Positions 1-9,303 of a DNA stretch of 64,000 nt are shown piece by piece. Positions within the stretch are counted from its first letter, which is position 1. Each line of letters starts with the position of its first letter. The stretch comes from CAZUQP01 sp964622455 (GTDB lineage: Bacteria; Pseudomonadota; Gammaproteobacteria; DSM-16500), in the NCBI GenBank assembly GCA_964622455.1, contig CAZUQP010000022.1:62001-126000 (forward strand), written 5' to 3'. The position numbers were made by a program, and so were the translations under genes. The notes under the pieces were generated by a model, which ran no database searches, was not told the origin of the DNA, and saw nothing but the letters and a program-made list of their open reading frames with translations.

Positions 1-1194
1 CCATTGGGTTTGAATGTGACTGACACTTGGAAAGGTATTTTAGCGGGCAAAAGCAGCGTTCGTTTGATTGATCATTTTGATGTATCAGATATGGCATGCC
101 GCATTTGCAGCAGCGTTAAAAATTTTGACCCTTTACCTTTCATGTCGGAAAAAGAAGCGCGTAAAAAAGATATTTTTGTTCAATTCGGTATTGCTGCTGG
201 GGTTGAAGCGATTCGAGATGCCAATCTCATTGTCACTGAAGAAAATGCTCATCGGGTAGGTTTAGCAGTGGGTTCAGGGATTGGCGGTTTACCGATGATC
301 GAAAAGTGCCATGCTGTTTTATTAGAATCAGGCCCAAGACGTATTTCACCTTTTTTTATTCCAAGCGCTCTGATTAACATGATCGGAGGCAATCTAGCGA
401 TTATGTATGGCATGCGCGGCCCTAATATTGCAGTTGTTTCTGCCTGCACAACCGGCACACATAACATAGGTCTTGCAGCAAGGGCCATTACTTATGGCGA
501 TGCTGATGTGATGGTGGCTGGCGGCTCTGAAATGGCGACAACTAAATTAGGCATCGGCGGTTTTGCTGCGATGCGTGCGTTATCTACGCGTAATGATGCG
601 CCTGAAAAAGCGAGCAGACCCTGGGATAGAGATCGTGATGGTTTTGTATTGGGCGACGGCGCAGGCATTATTGTACTTGAAAGTGAGGAACACGCTAAAA
701 AACGCGGCGCAAAAATATATGCAGAATTAGCAGGATTTGGTATGAGCGATGATGCGTCTCACATTACAACGCCTCATCCAGAAGGTTTAGGCGCTGCATT
801 ATCGATGAATAATGCATTAGCAGATGCGGGCATTAATCCAACGGACGTGGATTATATTAATGCGCATGGCACATCAACTCCTTTGGGTGATGAACTAGAA
901 GCGCTCGCTATCAAACGAAGTTTTGGCGATCATGCATATAAACTTGCAGTGAGTTCAACTAAATCGATGATTGGTCATTTGTTAGGTGCCGCGGGATCTG
1001 TTGAAGCGATTTTTAGTATTTTAGCGATACGTGATAAGGTTGCTCCTCCTACTATTAATTTGGATAATCCGGGTGAAGGCTGCGATCTCAATTTTGTACC
1101 CCATAAAGCGCAAGAAAGACCTATTCGCGTGTCGCTTTCAAATTCATTTGGATTTGGCGGGACAAATGGAACATTATTGTTTCGTGAATACTAG
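1..1194 (+). CDS. fabF: Beta-ketoacyl-ACP synthase II, 5' end outside the window
   Basis: This condensing enzyme elongates acyl-ACP with malonyl-ACP in type II fatty-acid synthesis in the cytoplasm. The reading frame is open from base 1 with residues PLGLNVTDTW, which lie about ten residues inside a normal FabF, so the true start is upstream of the window. The catalytic triad is visible: the nucleophile Cys in VVSACTTGTH (codon at 445), the first His in NAHGTSTPLGDE and the second in KSMIGHLLGAAG. The C-terminal NSFGFGGTN signature is complete. The stop codon abuts a palindromic repeat. The next gene is mltG; the pabC gene that lies between them in E. coli is absent. Family assignment is secure. 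Confidence 0.97.
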   Translation, partial: PLGLNVTDTWKGILAGKSSVRLIDHFDVSDMACRICSSVKNFDPLPFMSEKEARKKDIFVQFGIAAGVEAIRDANLIVTEENAHRVGLAVGSGIGGLPMIEKCHAVLLESGPRRISPFFIPSALINMIGGNLAIMYGMRGPNIAVVSACTTGTHNIGLAARAITYGDADVMVAGGSEMATTKLGIGGFAAMRALSTRNDAPEKASRPWDRDRDGFVLGDGAGIIVLESEEHAKKRGAKIYAELAGFGMSDDASHITTPHPEGLGAALSMNNALADAGINPTDVDYINAHGTSTPLGDELEALAIKRSFGDHAYKLAVSSTKSMIGHLLGAAGSVEAIFSILAIRDKVAPPTINLDNPGEGCDLNFVPHKAQERPIRVSLSNSFGFGGTNGTLLFREY

Positions 1195-1196
1195 TT

Positions 1197-1283
1197 CCCC
1201 CCTTTGAAAAGGGGGGATTAAGGGGGATTTATATAAAAATCTTTCATACAAATCCCTCCTAACCTCCCTTTTTCAAAGGGAGG
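1197..1283. repeat. Palindromic repeat, copy 1
   Basis: The left arm contains CCCCCCTTTGAAAAGGGGGG, itself a hairpin, followed by ATTAAGGGGGATTT. The right arm starts AAATCCCTCCTAACCTCCC and contains a second hairpin, closing with CAAAGGGAGG. The two arms also pair imperfectly with each other across a 19-nt spacer. A second copy lies at 22012-22086 with nearly the same arms and a shorter spacer. Both copies are intergenic and sit upstream of plus-strand genes. It looks like a non-autonomous dispersed palindromic element (MITE/REP type) and could also act as a weak terminator for fabF. Confidence 0.8.
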
Positions 1284-1348
1284 AAACTTCTCAGGTTGAT
1301 GCCTTTTCACTGGAGCTGCTGATGAATGTTTGCAGATAAAGAGGTCTC

Positions 1349-2449
1349 ATGATCACTCTTACCCATACACAGCGCGTTTTGCTTGGTACAATTGCAGTTA
1401 TCCTCTTTGCCTGTCTTTGGTTTTTATTTACTTGGGCGAGTTTTTTGCGTGCGCCTATCGTATTTAACGATCAAGGAATGGAGTATACGGTGCCTGAAGG
1501 CGCATCCATCAGATCAGTTGTTCACGATTTGTATTTGCTAAATGTCATTAAACGCCCCACTTTTTTTTATTTACTCGTTTATTTAAAAGGCAATAAACAT
1601 GAATTAAAAGCGGGCGAATATCTTTTTCCTAAAGGTACGACCCCCGTTAGTTTGTTGACTCAAATTACGACCGGCAGCGGTATGATATATCACACCTTTA
1701 CCATTATTGCGGGCTGGAATTTTAAGCACTTACGTTCTGAGTTAGATAAAGACCCCAATTTACAGCACGCTTCCGCATTGATGAGCGATGTGGCCATTAT
1801 GCAATATTTAGGCCATCCTGAGTTAAAACCAGAAGGATGGTTTTTTCCTGACACGTATTTTTTTGTGAAAGGTTCTTCTGATTTAATTTTATTAAAACGT
1901 GCATTTCAAATGATGCAGCGCAAATTTTACGATGCTTATAAAAAACGAGATGCTAATTTACCTTATCAAACGCCGCAAGATGCGTTGACCGCTGCATCAC
2001 TTATTGAAAAAGAAACGGGATTAGATGTTGAGCGGCCGATCATTGCGGGGGTGATTGTTAACCGTCTTAGAAAAAATATGTTATTGCAAATTGATCCGAC
2101 GGTGATTTATGCCATGGGATCACGATTTAAAGGTGTTATTCATCGAGAGGATTTATTATCCAAAAATCCTTACAATACTTATGTGCATCCCGGATTGCCG
2201 CCTACACCGATTGCTATGCCGAGCATGGAATCAATTGAAGCGGCGCTTCATCCAAGAAAACATAATTATTATTATTTTGTTGCAAGAAATTATAATCCTG
2301 ACGGCGGACATCAATTTTCGACGACTTTAGAAGAGCATTATTTGGCAGTGGCAAGTGCCAAAAGAAAAAAATCAGATAATGAATTTTTTAATTATAATTT
2401 AATTCGCGTTTATTTTTTAAAATTAGTATTACCGAGAATTTATAATTAA
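1349..2449 (+). CDS. mltG: Endolytic murein transglycosylase MltG (YceG-like)
   Basis: MltG cleaves nascent glycan strands at the inner membrane and is thought to release strands made by the synthase complex. One N-terminal membrane segment (about residues 10-33) anchors a periplasmic part with the YceG fold. The conserved catalytic Glu is seen in AASLIEKETG (Glu220), followed by the family block ending in NRL and IDPTVIYAMG. The ATG at 1349 has GAGGT a few bases upstream. After the usual end of the domain (EEHYLAVA, about residue 333) there is a tail of about 30 hydrophobic and basic residues that I do not recognise. The gene sits between fabF and tmk, the usual gammaproteobacterial order. 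Confidence 0.93.
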   Translation: MITLTHTQRVLLGTIAVILFACLWFLFTWASFLRAPIVFNDQGMEYTVPEGASIRSVVHDLYLLNVIKRPTFFYLLVYLKGNKHELKAGEYLFPKGTTPVSLLTQITTGSGMIYHTFTIIAGWNFKHLRSELDKDPNLQHASALMSDVAIMQYLGHPELKPEGWFFPDTYFFVKGSSDLILLKRAFQMMQRKFYDAYKKRDANLPYQTPQDALTAASLIEKETGLDVERPIIAGVIVNRLRKNMLLQIDPTVIYAMGSRFKGVIHREDLLSKNPYNTYVHPGLPPTPIAMPSMESIEAALHPRKHNYYYFVARNYNPDGGHQFSTTLEEHYLAVASAKRKKSDNEFFNYNLIRVYFLKLVLPRIYN

Positions 2450-2505
2450 CTTTCGTATTGTCCAAGCGTAAAGTTGATATATTACGCTTGGACAATACGA
2501 AAGTT
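2448..2505. repeat. Perfect 24-bp inverted repeat between mltG and tmk
   Basis: The arms at 2448-2471 (AACTTTCGTATTGTCC then AAGCGTAA) and 2482-2505 are exact reverse complements, separated by a 10-base loop. The left arm begins inside the mltG stop codon. There is no T-tract after the right arm, so it is not a standard intrinsic terminator. It may be a dispersed palindromic element or an RNA-stabilising hairpin. A second, separate hairpin follows immediately. Confidence 0.85.
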
Positions 2506-2538
2506 ATCCTGAAAAATGCGATAGCATTTGTTCAGGAT
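2506..2538. repeat. Second hairpin in the tmk leader
   Basis: ATCCTGAAAAATGC (2506-2519) pairs with GCATTTGTTCAGGAT (2524-2538) across the loop GATA, with one mismatch or bulge. It directly follows the 24-bp inverted repeat, so the leader before tmk would fold into two stacked stem-loops. It ends 20 bases before the GGAG ribosome-binding site of tmk. Confidence 0.65.
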
Positions 2539-2569
2539 CCATTCGTTAATTCAAAATGGAGTTTTCTCG

Positions 2570-3193
2570 TTGAAGACAGGAAAATTTATTACAATTGAAG
2601 GTATTGAAGGCGTTGGTAAAACAACTGCTTTAAAATATATTCAACATTATTTAAATGAACAACAGAAAGCGTGTGTGATGACGCGCGAACCTGGCGGCAC
2701 TCCGATTGCTGAAAAACTTCGTGATATTTTATTAACTCCGTATGAAACTGAGATAATGACGTCTGAAACGGAATTATTATTAATGTTTGCAGCGCGTGCA
2801 GAACATTTGGCGCACGTTATTCTGCCGGCATTGCGCGAAGGTAAATGGGTAGTGAGCGACCGTTTTGTGGATGCGACTTATGCTTATCAAGGCGGCGGCA
2901 GAAAAATAGAGATGAATAAAATTGCCGTGCTAGATCAGTGGATTGTAGGTGATCATCAGCCGGATTTAACGATTTTGCTGGATGCGCCGCCTGACGTTGG
3001 GCTTTTACGTGCCAAGCACCGTTCTACGGAAGATAGAATTGAACAGGAAAAAATAGATTTTTTTGAGCGGGTACGCGCAGTTTATTTGGCGCGTGCTAAA
3101 CAATTTTCTTCTCGATTTCGTGTGATTGATGCAACAAAACCTTTAGCCAGCGTGCAAGATGAATTAAAAAAGAATTTAACTAAATTATTTTAA
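2570..3193 (+). CDS. tmk: Thymidylate kinase
   Basis: Phosphorylates dTMP to dTDP with ATP, an essential step for DNA synthesis. The P-loop GIEGVGKT lies at residues 11-18 and the substrate-binding DRFVDATYAYQGGGR block is intact. I chose the TTG at 2570 (MKTGKFITIEG) because GGAG lies 8 bases upstream and this gives the family's usual N-terminus and length (207 residues). An earlier in-frame TTG at 2528 falls inside a hairpin and would add 14 unlikely residues. The stop is followed after one base by holB, so the two are translated as an operon. Confidence 0.95.
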   Translation: MKTGKFITIEGIEGVGKTTALKYIQHYLNEQQKACVMTREPGGTPIAEKLRDILLTPYETEIMTSETELLLMFAARAEHLAHVILPALREGKWVVSDRFVDATYAYQGGGRKIEMNKIAVLDQWIVGDHQPDLTILLDAPPDVGLLRAKHRSTEDRIEQEKIDFFERVRAVYLARAKQFSSRFRVIDATKPLASVQDELKKNLTKLF

Positions 3194-3194
3194 T

Positions 3195-4199
3195 ATGCAA
3201 ACTATTTTACCGTGGCATCAAGAAAATTGGGAATCACTCTTAAAGCGTCAGCAGGCAGAGCGGCTGCCGCACGCACTATTATTTTCAGGCATGGCGGGCT
3301 TAGGCAAAAAACAATTTGCACATCTTTTTGCAAAATCACTTTTATGCCAAGCAGTCAATGCAGAAGGTATGCCTTGCAACAAATGCCGTGCATGCTATTT
3401 ATCGAATGCAGGCTCGCATCCCAATTTTTTATTGATTGAACCCGATATTGCTGGAGCTATGATTAAAATTGAGCGTATTCGACAGGTCATTGATTTCGTC
3501 AATGAAACTGCATTGATGGGGGGTTATCGTATTATTATCATTCATCCGGCCAGCATGATGAATATGGCTGCTGCGAATGCCTTATTAAAAACACTTGAAG
3601 AACCCACGCCTAAAGTACTTTTTCTTTTGCTCTGTGATCAAGATTTGCGGCTGCCGCAAACGATTATCAGTCGCTGCCAACGTCTTGTTTTTTCTAAACC
3701 AACAGAGGATGCTGCATTTTTATGGCTAACGAAAGATACAGAATGCCAAAATAAAAACCCAACTATCGATGAGCTGCGTTTATTGCTAACGCTTTCTTAT
3801 GGCGCGCCACTTAAAGCGAAAGAGTTTTTGATGAATGATGTGCTTTTTTTGCGAAAAACTTTTTATCAACATTTGATAGAATTAAATGAAAAAAAAGCGG
3901 ATCCTCTTTCGCTCGCCGCATTTTGGCAAGAGCGAGAATTAACTTATCTTTTACCGCTCTTATTAAATTGGTTAAGAGATTTATTGTCTCTGGAATTAAC
4001 AGGAGGCCGGGCAATTTTGCTGAATGAGGATTATAAAACTGTTATTCATAACATCATTCAGCAATGTTCACGAAAAAAATTATTGCAATATCTGACCGAC
4101 ATTCAAAATATCTATGCGCGTATGCAGCAATTTTTTAACGCCAATAAAATTTTATTGCTGGAAGAAATATTGATTCGATGGACAAAATTATGTTCTTAG
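3195..4199 (+). CDS. holB: DNA polymerase III delta-prime subunit
   Basis: A clamp-loader subunit that helps place the sliding clamp on primed DNA. The AAA+ fold is recognisable from GMAGLGKKQ (residues 32-40), a P-loop with K in place of the usual T/S after GK, as expected for a subunit that does not hydrolyse ATP. The zinc-binding cysteines are Cys51, Cys61, Cys64 and Cys67 (motif CNKCRAC). The SRC motif is present in ISRCQRL. The length of 334 residues is normal. The gene follows tmk by one base and overlaps or abuts tatD. Legionella has pilZ between holB and tatD; it is not here. Confidence 0.93.
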   Translation: MQTILPWHQENWESLLKRQQAERLPHALLFSGMAGLGKKQFAHLFAKSLLCQAVNAEGMPCNKCRACYLSNAGSHPNFLLIEPDIAGAMIKIERIRQVIDFVNETALMGGYRIIIIHPASMMNMAAANALLKTLEEPTPKVLFLLLCDQDLRLPQTIISRCQRLVFSKPTEDAAFLWLTKDTECQNKNPTIDELRLLLTLSYGAPLKAKEFLMNDVLFLRKTFYQHLIELNEKKADPLSLAAFWQERELTYLLPLLLNWLRDLLSLELTGGRAILLNEDYKTVIHNIIQQCSRKKLLQYLTDIQNIYARMQQFFNANKILLLEEILIRWTKLCS

Positions 4200-4987
4200 T
4201 TGATTCGCACTGTCATTTAGATCAATTAGATTTAACCTCTTATCAAGGCGATTTGGAGAAAGCACTTTTTTTTGCGCGTGAACAAGGCGTGCAGCATTTT
4301 TTGTGTGTTTCTATTACCTTAAAAGATTTTCCTGCCATGCTGCAAATGATACAACCTTTTGCAAATGTCGATGCATCGGTTGGGTTACACCCTAATGAAA
4401 AAGATATTGAACGAGAACCGAGTGTCGATGATTTACTTTCTTTAATGACGGATAAAAAAATCATTGCCGTCGGTGAAACGGGTTTAGATTATTACCGAAG
4501 TACGGGCGAGACAGAGTGGCAGCGTGAACGGTTTCGCCGTCACATTCAAGCTGCAAAAGAAAGCGATAAACCATTAATTGTGCATGCAAGGCAAGCCAAA
4601 AGCGATACTCTTCGCATTTTACGCGAAGAAAACGCTTCTTCCGTGGGTGGTATTTTGCATTGTTTTACAGAAGATATGGAAATGGCAAAAGAAGCCATGG
4701 AGTTAAATTTTTATATTTCTTTTTCAGGCATTGTGACTTTTCAAAATGCAAAAGATATTCAATATGTGGCACAGCATATGCCGTTAGAGCGAATGTTGAT
4801 TGAAACAGATTCCCCTTATCTTGCACCGGTGCCGTATCGTGGAAAATCAAACCAACCTGCCTATGTTCGGTATGTGGCTGAGTATATTGCGAAGCTGCGC
4901 GGTGTTGATGTGAATATCATAGCAGAAAAAACTACCCAGAATTTTTTTGAATTATTTAGGCTTTCACAGGCAAAAGTAAAGGGGTAG
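4190..4987 (+). CDS. tatD: TatD-family metal-dependent hydrolase
   Basis: TatD proteins are cytoplasmic metal-dependent hydrolases (deoxyribonuclease activity in E. coli). The metal-binding residues are all present: DSHCHLD at the start, Glu in GETGLDYYR, His in VHARQAK, His in LHCFTED, and Asp in ETDSPYLAP. I prefer the ATG at 4190 (MFLVDSHCHLD), which matches the family N-terminus; an in-frame ATG at 4178 would add four residues. Either start overlaps the end of holB, which indicates translational coupling. The protein has 265 residues from the chosen start, the family norm. Confidence 0.92.
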   Translation: MFLVDSHCHLDQLDLTSYQGDLEKALFFAREQGVQHFLCVSITLKDFPAMLQMIQPFANVDASVGLHPNEKDIEREPSVDDLLSLMTDKKIIAVGETGLDYYRSTGETEWQRERFRRHIQAAKESDKPLIVHARQAKSDTLRILREENASSVGGILHCFTEDMEMAKEAMELNFYISFSGIVTFQNAKDIQYVAQHMPLERMLIETDSPYLAPVPYRGKSNQPAYVRYVAEYIAKLRGVDVNIIAEKTTQNFFELFRLSQAKVKG

Positions 4988-5027
4988 AATAACAGCGAGG
5001 TATTCTCCTCATGCGATTAGGTAATGT

Positions 5028-6278
5028 ATGTTTCGACCAGCAGCCCTTTTTATTGGATTGCGTTACACACGCGCTAAGCGCCGTAATCATTTTATTTCTT
5101 TTATTTCACTTATGTCGATGTTAGGTATTGCGCTCGGCGTATTAGTGCTCATTACGGTGTTATCGGTCATGAATGGATTTGACCGGGAAATTAAACATCG
5201 AGTATTTAGTATGGTGCCGCCTTTGACGGTGAGTAGTGTGGTTGACTATGTTACTAATTGGCAAGATGTGCAAGCTGTCATGAAAAAAAATCCAAATATT
5301 GTAGCGGTCGCACCTTTTGTGAGTGCGCAAGCGATGTTGACACATGATGAAGTGGTGCAGCCTGCTTTATTAGATGCGATTGAACCAACAGCCGAAAAAC
5401 ATATTACAGAATTGAGCGATAAAATGATCGAGGGAAAGCTTGATCAATTAGCACCAGGTCAGTTTGGGATTATCTTAGGCGAAGAATTAGCGGACCGATT
5501 AGATGTAGTCCTTGGCGACAAGGTGACGGTGGTTACACCACAGATGTCTTTAACACCGGCAGGTATCATTCCGCGTTTTAAACGATTTACGGTTGTTGGT
5601 ATTTTCCGCGCGGGCAGTGGATTTGGTTTTGATGGTAATTTAGCGTTTATTCACTTGAGCGACGGCCAAAAATTAATGCAGTTAGGGAGCGCTGTGACGG
5701 GCGTTCATGCCAGCATAAAAGATGTCTATGCGGCAGAAGCTGTTTCAAATCAATTGGCCAAAGAACTGGGCCCGAGTGCACGTATTACGAATTGGACTAA
5801 TCAATTTGGCGCTTTGTTTCGCGCAGTCAGTTTAGAAAAAACAATGATGTTTTATATTTTAATTTTAATTATTGCAGTTGCTGTATTTAATTTGGTGTGC
5901 ACATTGGTGATGGTAGTCAATGATAAAGAATCTGATATTGCTATTTTACGCACCTTTGGCGCAACGCCTAAAATGATTATGGGTATTTTCTTAGTGCAAG
6001 GAACTATTGTGGGTGTAATTGGTACTTTACTGGGTGTGGTAGGAGGCATTGCGCTTGCGCTGAATGTGACAGAATTGGTTGATTGGATCCAACGCATTTT
6101 CAATGTGCAATTTCTTTCATCGAGTGTGTACTTTGTGAATTATCTTCCTTCAGAGTTACAGTCATCTGATATTATTCGAATTAGCGTAGCGTCTCTCTTA
6201 CTTAGTTTGCTCGCGACTCTTTATCCAGCTTGGCGTGCATCTCGCACTGAACCTGTGGAGGCGCTGCGTTATGAGTGA
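5028..6278 (+). CDS. lolC: Lipoprotein-releasing ABC permease (LolC/LolE type)
   Basis: Membrane subunit of the LolCDE machine that extracts mature lipoproteins from the inner membrane and hands them to LolA. One membrane segment lies near residues 25-48, followed by a large periplasmic domain of MacB/LolC type, and three membrane segments follow in the C-terminal third (about 275-300, 320-350, 375-400), the FtsX fold. It ends YPAWRASRTEPVEALRYE, the family signature. Only one LolC/E-type permease is visible, so this may be a LolF-like homodimer rather than half of LolC/LolE. It overlaps lolD by 8 bases. Confidence 0.93.
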   Translation: MFRPAALFIGLRYTRAKRRNHFISFISLMSMLGIALGVLVLITVLSVMNGFDREIKHRVFSMVPPLTVSSVVDYVTNWQDVQAVMKKNPNIVAVAPFVSAQAMLTHDEVVQPALLDAIEPTAEKHITELSDKMIEGKLDQLAPGQFGIILGEELADRLDVVLGDKVTVVTPQMSLTPAGIIPRFKRFTVVGIFRAGSGFGFDGNLAFIHLSDGQKLMQLGSAVTGVHASIKDVYAAEAVSNQLAKELGPSARITNWTNQFGALFRAVSLEKTMMFYILILIIAVAVFNLVCTLVMVVNDKESDIAILRTFGATPKMIMGIFLVQGTIVGVIGTLLGVVGGIALALNVTELVDWIQRIFNVQFLSSSVYFVNYLPSELQSSDIIRISVASLLLSLLATLYPAWRASRTEPVEALRYE

Positions 6279-6957
6279 TGCTGTGATAGCGTGCCATGAC
6301 TTGAGTAAGCATTATAAAGATGGTGCGGCGGAAGTGCATGTATTGCAAAAAATTAATTTAACAGTGCAGCCGGGAGAATTAGTTGCGATCGTAGGTAGTT
6401 CTGGTTCGGGTAAAAGCACTTTATTGCATCTTTTGGGCGGATTGGACAAACCCACTTCAGGTACGATTATGGTTGCCGGTAAAAAATTAGCATTCTTATC
6501 TGAAAAAGAAAAATGCCGCTTACGAAATCATTATTTAGGTTTTGTTTATCAATTTCATCATTTATTACCAGAATTTACAGCACTTGAAAATGTCGGCATG
6601 CCATTGCTGATTCGTGGTGCGCTGCCGAGTGAAATAAAAATCAAAGCAGAAGAATTATTGCAATCGGTTGGTTTAAGTCATCGTTTACAGCATAAAATCA
6701 GCGAATTATCAGGCGGTGAACGTCAACGTGTTGCAATTGCACGTGCGCTTGTGACAGCACCCTTATGCGTGCTTGCTGATGAACCAACAGGCAATTTAGA
6801 TCCGCGCAATGCAGAAAAAGTGTTACAGTTATTTGTAGGATTGCAAAAAGCGCAACAAACAAGCGTCATCATGGTCACGCACGATATTAATATTGCGAAA
6901 CACGCAGACCGCGTACTGATGCTTGATGATGGGAAATTAATCTCCGCTTCAAATTAG
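6271..6957 (+). CDS. lolD: Lipoprotein-releasing ABC ATPase
   Basis: ATPase subunit that powers lipoprotein release. The Walker A motif GSSGSGKST is at residues 42-50, the signature is LSGGERQRVAIARAL, Walker B is CVLADEP and the H-loop is VTHD. I chose the ATG at 6271 (MSDAVIACHDLSKHY): TGGAG lies about 10 bases upstream, it overlaps the lolC stop as coupled genes do, and it gives the normal length of 228 residues. A longer frame from 6235 adds residues read from lolC in another frame. lolA, the downstream carrier gene, is at 32861. Confidence 0.96.
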   Translation: MSDAVIACHDLSKHYKDGAAEVHVLQKINLTVQPGELVAIVGSSGSGKSTLLHLLGGLDKPTSGTIMVAGKKLAFLSEKEKCRLRNHYLGFVYQFHHLLPEFTALENVGMPLLIRGALPSEIKIKAEELLQSVGLSHRLQHKISELSGGERQRVAIARALVTAPLCVLADEPTGNLDPRNAEKVLQLFVGLQKAQQTSVIMVTHDINIAKHADRVLMLDDGKLISASN

Positions 6958-7002
6958 TCAGTAATAATTTCTAAATTAATTTTTCAATAAGGAAAAAATC
7001 CA

Positions 7003-9303
7003 ATGCGTTTTTGGACGCTTGCTTTTTTAGCAGGCATTTTATTTTTGCAGCCATTTCATGATTTACCTGCTTTGCATTGGATTGTGATTTTTATTATTTT
7101 TTCAATAGCGGTAGAAATTTTTTTAGTAAAATGGAAAAATTATTTTCGATTACTTGCAGCAGCAGGATTAGGTTTTGCATGGGCATTGTGGGCGGCACAT
7201 TCTTTATCATCCTGGAATTTATCGAGCACACAGGAAGGAAAACTACTGTTGATAACGGGCTATGTTGCATCTATTCCCAATCAAACCAATCACTATGTGA
7301 CATTCTTGTTTTCTTTAAAAACGATAGAATCACGTAAAACGCGGACACTTTTAAAATTATCATGGCAAAATAATAAAATTCCATTGCATGCCGGTGATTA
7401 CTTTCAATTAAAAGTTCGTTTAAAACGAATTCATGGTGTATCAAATCCCGGAGGTTTTGATTATGAAAAATGGGCGTTTCAAGAAGGGATTCGCGCTGAA
7501 GGGTATGTGGTGAATGATAAAGATAATCAATTATTATCACATCACACTTATTATTTTATCTTAAATCAATTTCGTGAACATCTGAAAGAAAAAATGGAAG
7601 CGGTGTTACCGCATACGGAAACTTCCCCTTGGATTGAAGCATTAGCATTGGGTGTTCGTCAAAATATTTCAAGTGCCAATTGGGAAGTGCTCCGAAAAAC
7701 AGGCACCAATCATTTAATGGCTATTGCAGGCTTACATATTGGTTTTATGGCAGGATTTGTTTTTTTTCTAGTGAGTAACGGATGGCGGCGTTTTTCCTAT
7801 TTAGCATTATATGTTCCGGCTGAATGCGCAGGTGCCGTTGCCGCATTAATGATGGCATTGATTTATAGCGCATTAGCAGGTTTTTCAATTCCAACTGAAC
7901 GTGCATGCATAATGCTTTCAGTCGTATTGATTACCTTAGTGATGCGCAGAAAATTATTATCATGGCATGCTTTTTGCGTAGCGTTACTGATTGTTTTATT
8001 GATCCAGCCGCTCAGTGTGTTAAGCGAAAGTTTTTGGTTATCGTTTGCATCGGTTGTACTGATTATTTATGGTATTAACGGGCGATTGTCACCCAAAGGA
8101 TTATGGTGGAAATTAGGCAGAATACAATGGGTGATTGCATTAGGACTCATACCATTAAGTATTGGACTTTTCCAGGAATGTTCTTTTATTTCTTTTCTTG
8201 CAAATAGCATTGCAATTCCTTGGGTGGGATTTTTAGTGGTGCCTTTGACATTGCTTGGATGTCTTACATTATTTATTTCAACAAAATTAAGTGCATTGAT
8301 TTTAGGGTTAGCAGATAATACATTAAGTATTTTATGGAAAATATTAACGTATTTTTCTCATTTATCATGGGCATCTTGGTATGAAGTCATACCAGAAAAA
8401 TGGATTTTAATTGCGGCAACTTTGGGTGTTGTTATTTTATTATTGCCAGTTGGATTTAAAGGCCGATATGTTGGGATCATTTGGTTTTTACCGCTTATTT
8501 TTTATCATTATCCAGAGCCAAAAAAAGGGGATCTCTGGTTTACTTTGTTGGATGTTGGGCAAGGGTTGTCTGCTGTTCTTCAAACTAAAAATCATATTCT
8601 TGTTTTTGATGCAGGCGCGCGCTTTAGTGATTCTTATGATATGGGAAGAAATGTAGTTGTACCTTTTTTGCGTTCCATCGGCGCTAAGAAAATCGATTTA
8701 TTGGTGATAAGCCATGGCGATAATGATCATATGGGTGGTGCTGATGCGCTGCTGCATCAATTTAAAGTCAATACATTAAAAACAAGTGTAATAGAAAAAT
8801 TTTCTGTGCCTGCTCTTTATTGTTTACGAGGCGATTCTTGGGAATGGGATGATGTGCAATTTTCTTTTTTGTACCCTTCAAAAGATACGTTAGATCGTGG
8901 AAATGATAGTTCATGCGTTTTACGCGTGACCACCAAAAACAAGCAGCGTATTTTATTAACGGGAGATATCGAAAAATTTTCTGAAAATGATTTGTTACAG
9001 AATCTTTCCGATTTAGGCGCAAACATTTTGGTCGCGCCGCACCATGGCAGTAAAACATCTGCGGTTGATGCATTTTTGCAAGCAGTCCATCCGCAATATG
9101 TTTTGTTTCCAGTCGGTTATTGCAATCGTTATCATTTTCCACACAAAAGTGTGATAGAAAAATATCAGCGCCAGAGCGCAAAGTTATTTGCAACGGATAA
9201 GATGGGTGCTATACAATTTTTTTTAAATGGTAATGATAAAGAAAAGCTCGTACTTTTTAGAGAAAAAGAAAAACATTATTGGATGCAACCGGCCACAGAT
9301 TAA
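7003..9303 (+). CDS. comEC: DNA internalization channel ComEC/Rec2
   Basis: ComEC moves single-stranded DNA across the inner membrane during natural transformation. The 766 residues hold an N-terminal membrane and OB-like part (about 1-200), the polytopic Competence domain (about 210-490, with the block MAIAGLHIGFMAG), and a C-terminal metallo-beta-lactamase-like domain (about 510-750). In the last domain the motifs DVGQG, SHGDNDHMGG, LTGDIE and APHHGSK supply the metal ligands. All domains are complete, so the gene is probably functional. It is placed after lolC-lolD. Its TAA stop shares the palindrome TTAA with the stop of the converging response regulator. Confidence 0.94.
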   Translation: MRFWTLAFLAGILFLQPFHDLPALHWIVIFIIFSIAVEIFLVKWKNYFRLLAAAGLGFAWALWAAHSLSSWNLSSTQEGKLLLITGYVASIPNQTNHYVTFLFSLKTIESRKTRTLLKLSWQNNKIPLHAGDYFQLKVRLKRIHGVSNPGGFDYEKWAFQEGIRAEGYVVNDKDNQLLSHHTYYFILNQFREHLKEKMEAVLPHTETSPWIEALALGVRQNISSANWEVLRKTGTNHLMAIAGLHIGFMAGFVFFLVSNGWRRFSYLALYVPAECAGAVAALMMALIYSALAGFSIPTERACIMLSVVLITLVMRRKLLSWHAFCVALLIVLLIQPLSVLSESFWLSFASVVLIIYGINGRLSPKGLWWKLGRIQWVIALGLIPLSIGLFQECSFISFLANSIAIPWVGFLVVPLTLLGCLTLFISTKLSALILGLADNTLSILWKILTYFSHLSWASWYEVIPEKWILIAATLGVVILLLPVGFKGRYVGIIWFLPLIFYHYPEPKKGDLWFTLLDVGQGLSAVLQTKNHILVFDAGARFSDSYDMGRNVVVPFLRSIGAKKIDLLVISHGDNDHMGGADALLHQFKVNTLKTSVIEKFSVPALYCLRGDSWEWDDVQFSFLYPSKDTLDRGNDSSCVLRVTTKNKQRILLTGDIEKFSENDLLQNLSDLGANILVAPHHGSKTSAVDAFLQAVHPQYVLFPVGYCNRYHFPHKSVIEKYQRQSAKLFATDKMGAIQFFLNGNDKEKLVLFREKEKHYWMQPATD

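Noticed and set aside
4..12. TTG at 4 as the start of fabF
   Set aside because: The frame is open to base 1 and the first residues match positions about ten residues inside FabF, so the gene is cut by the window edge.
1195..1290. Reading the first palindromic repeat as a simple fabF terminator
   Set aside because: No T-tract closes the structure and a nearly identical copy exists before icd, so a dispersed repeat explains it better; weak termination remains possible.
8768..9193. 141-codon open frame on the minus strand
   Set aside because: It lies wholly antisense to the metallo-beta-lactamase domain of comEC and its translation has no recognisable fold.
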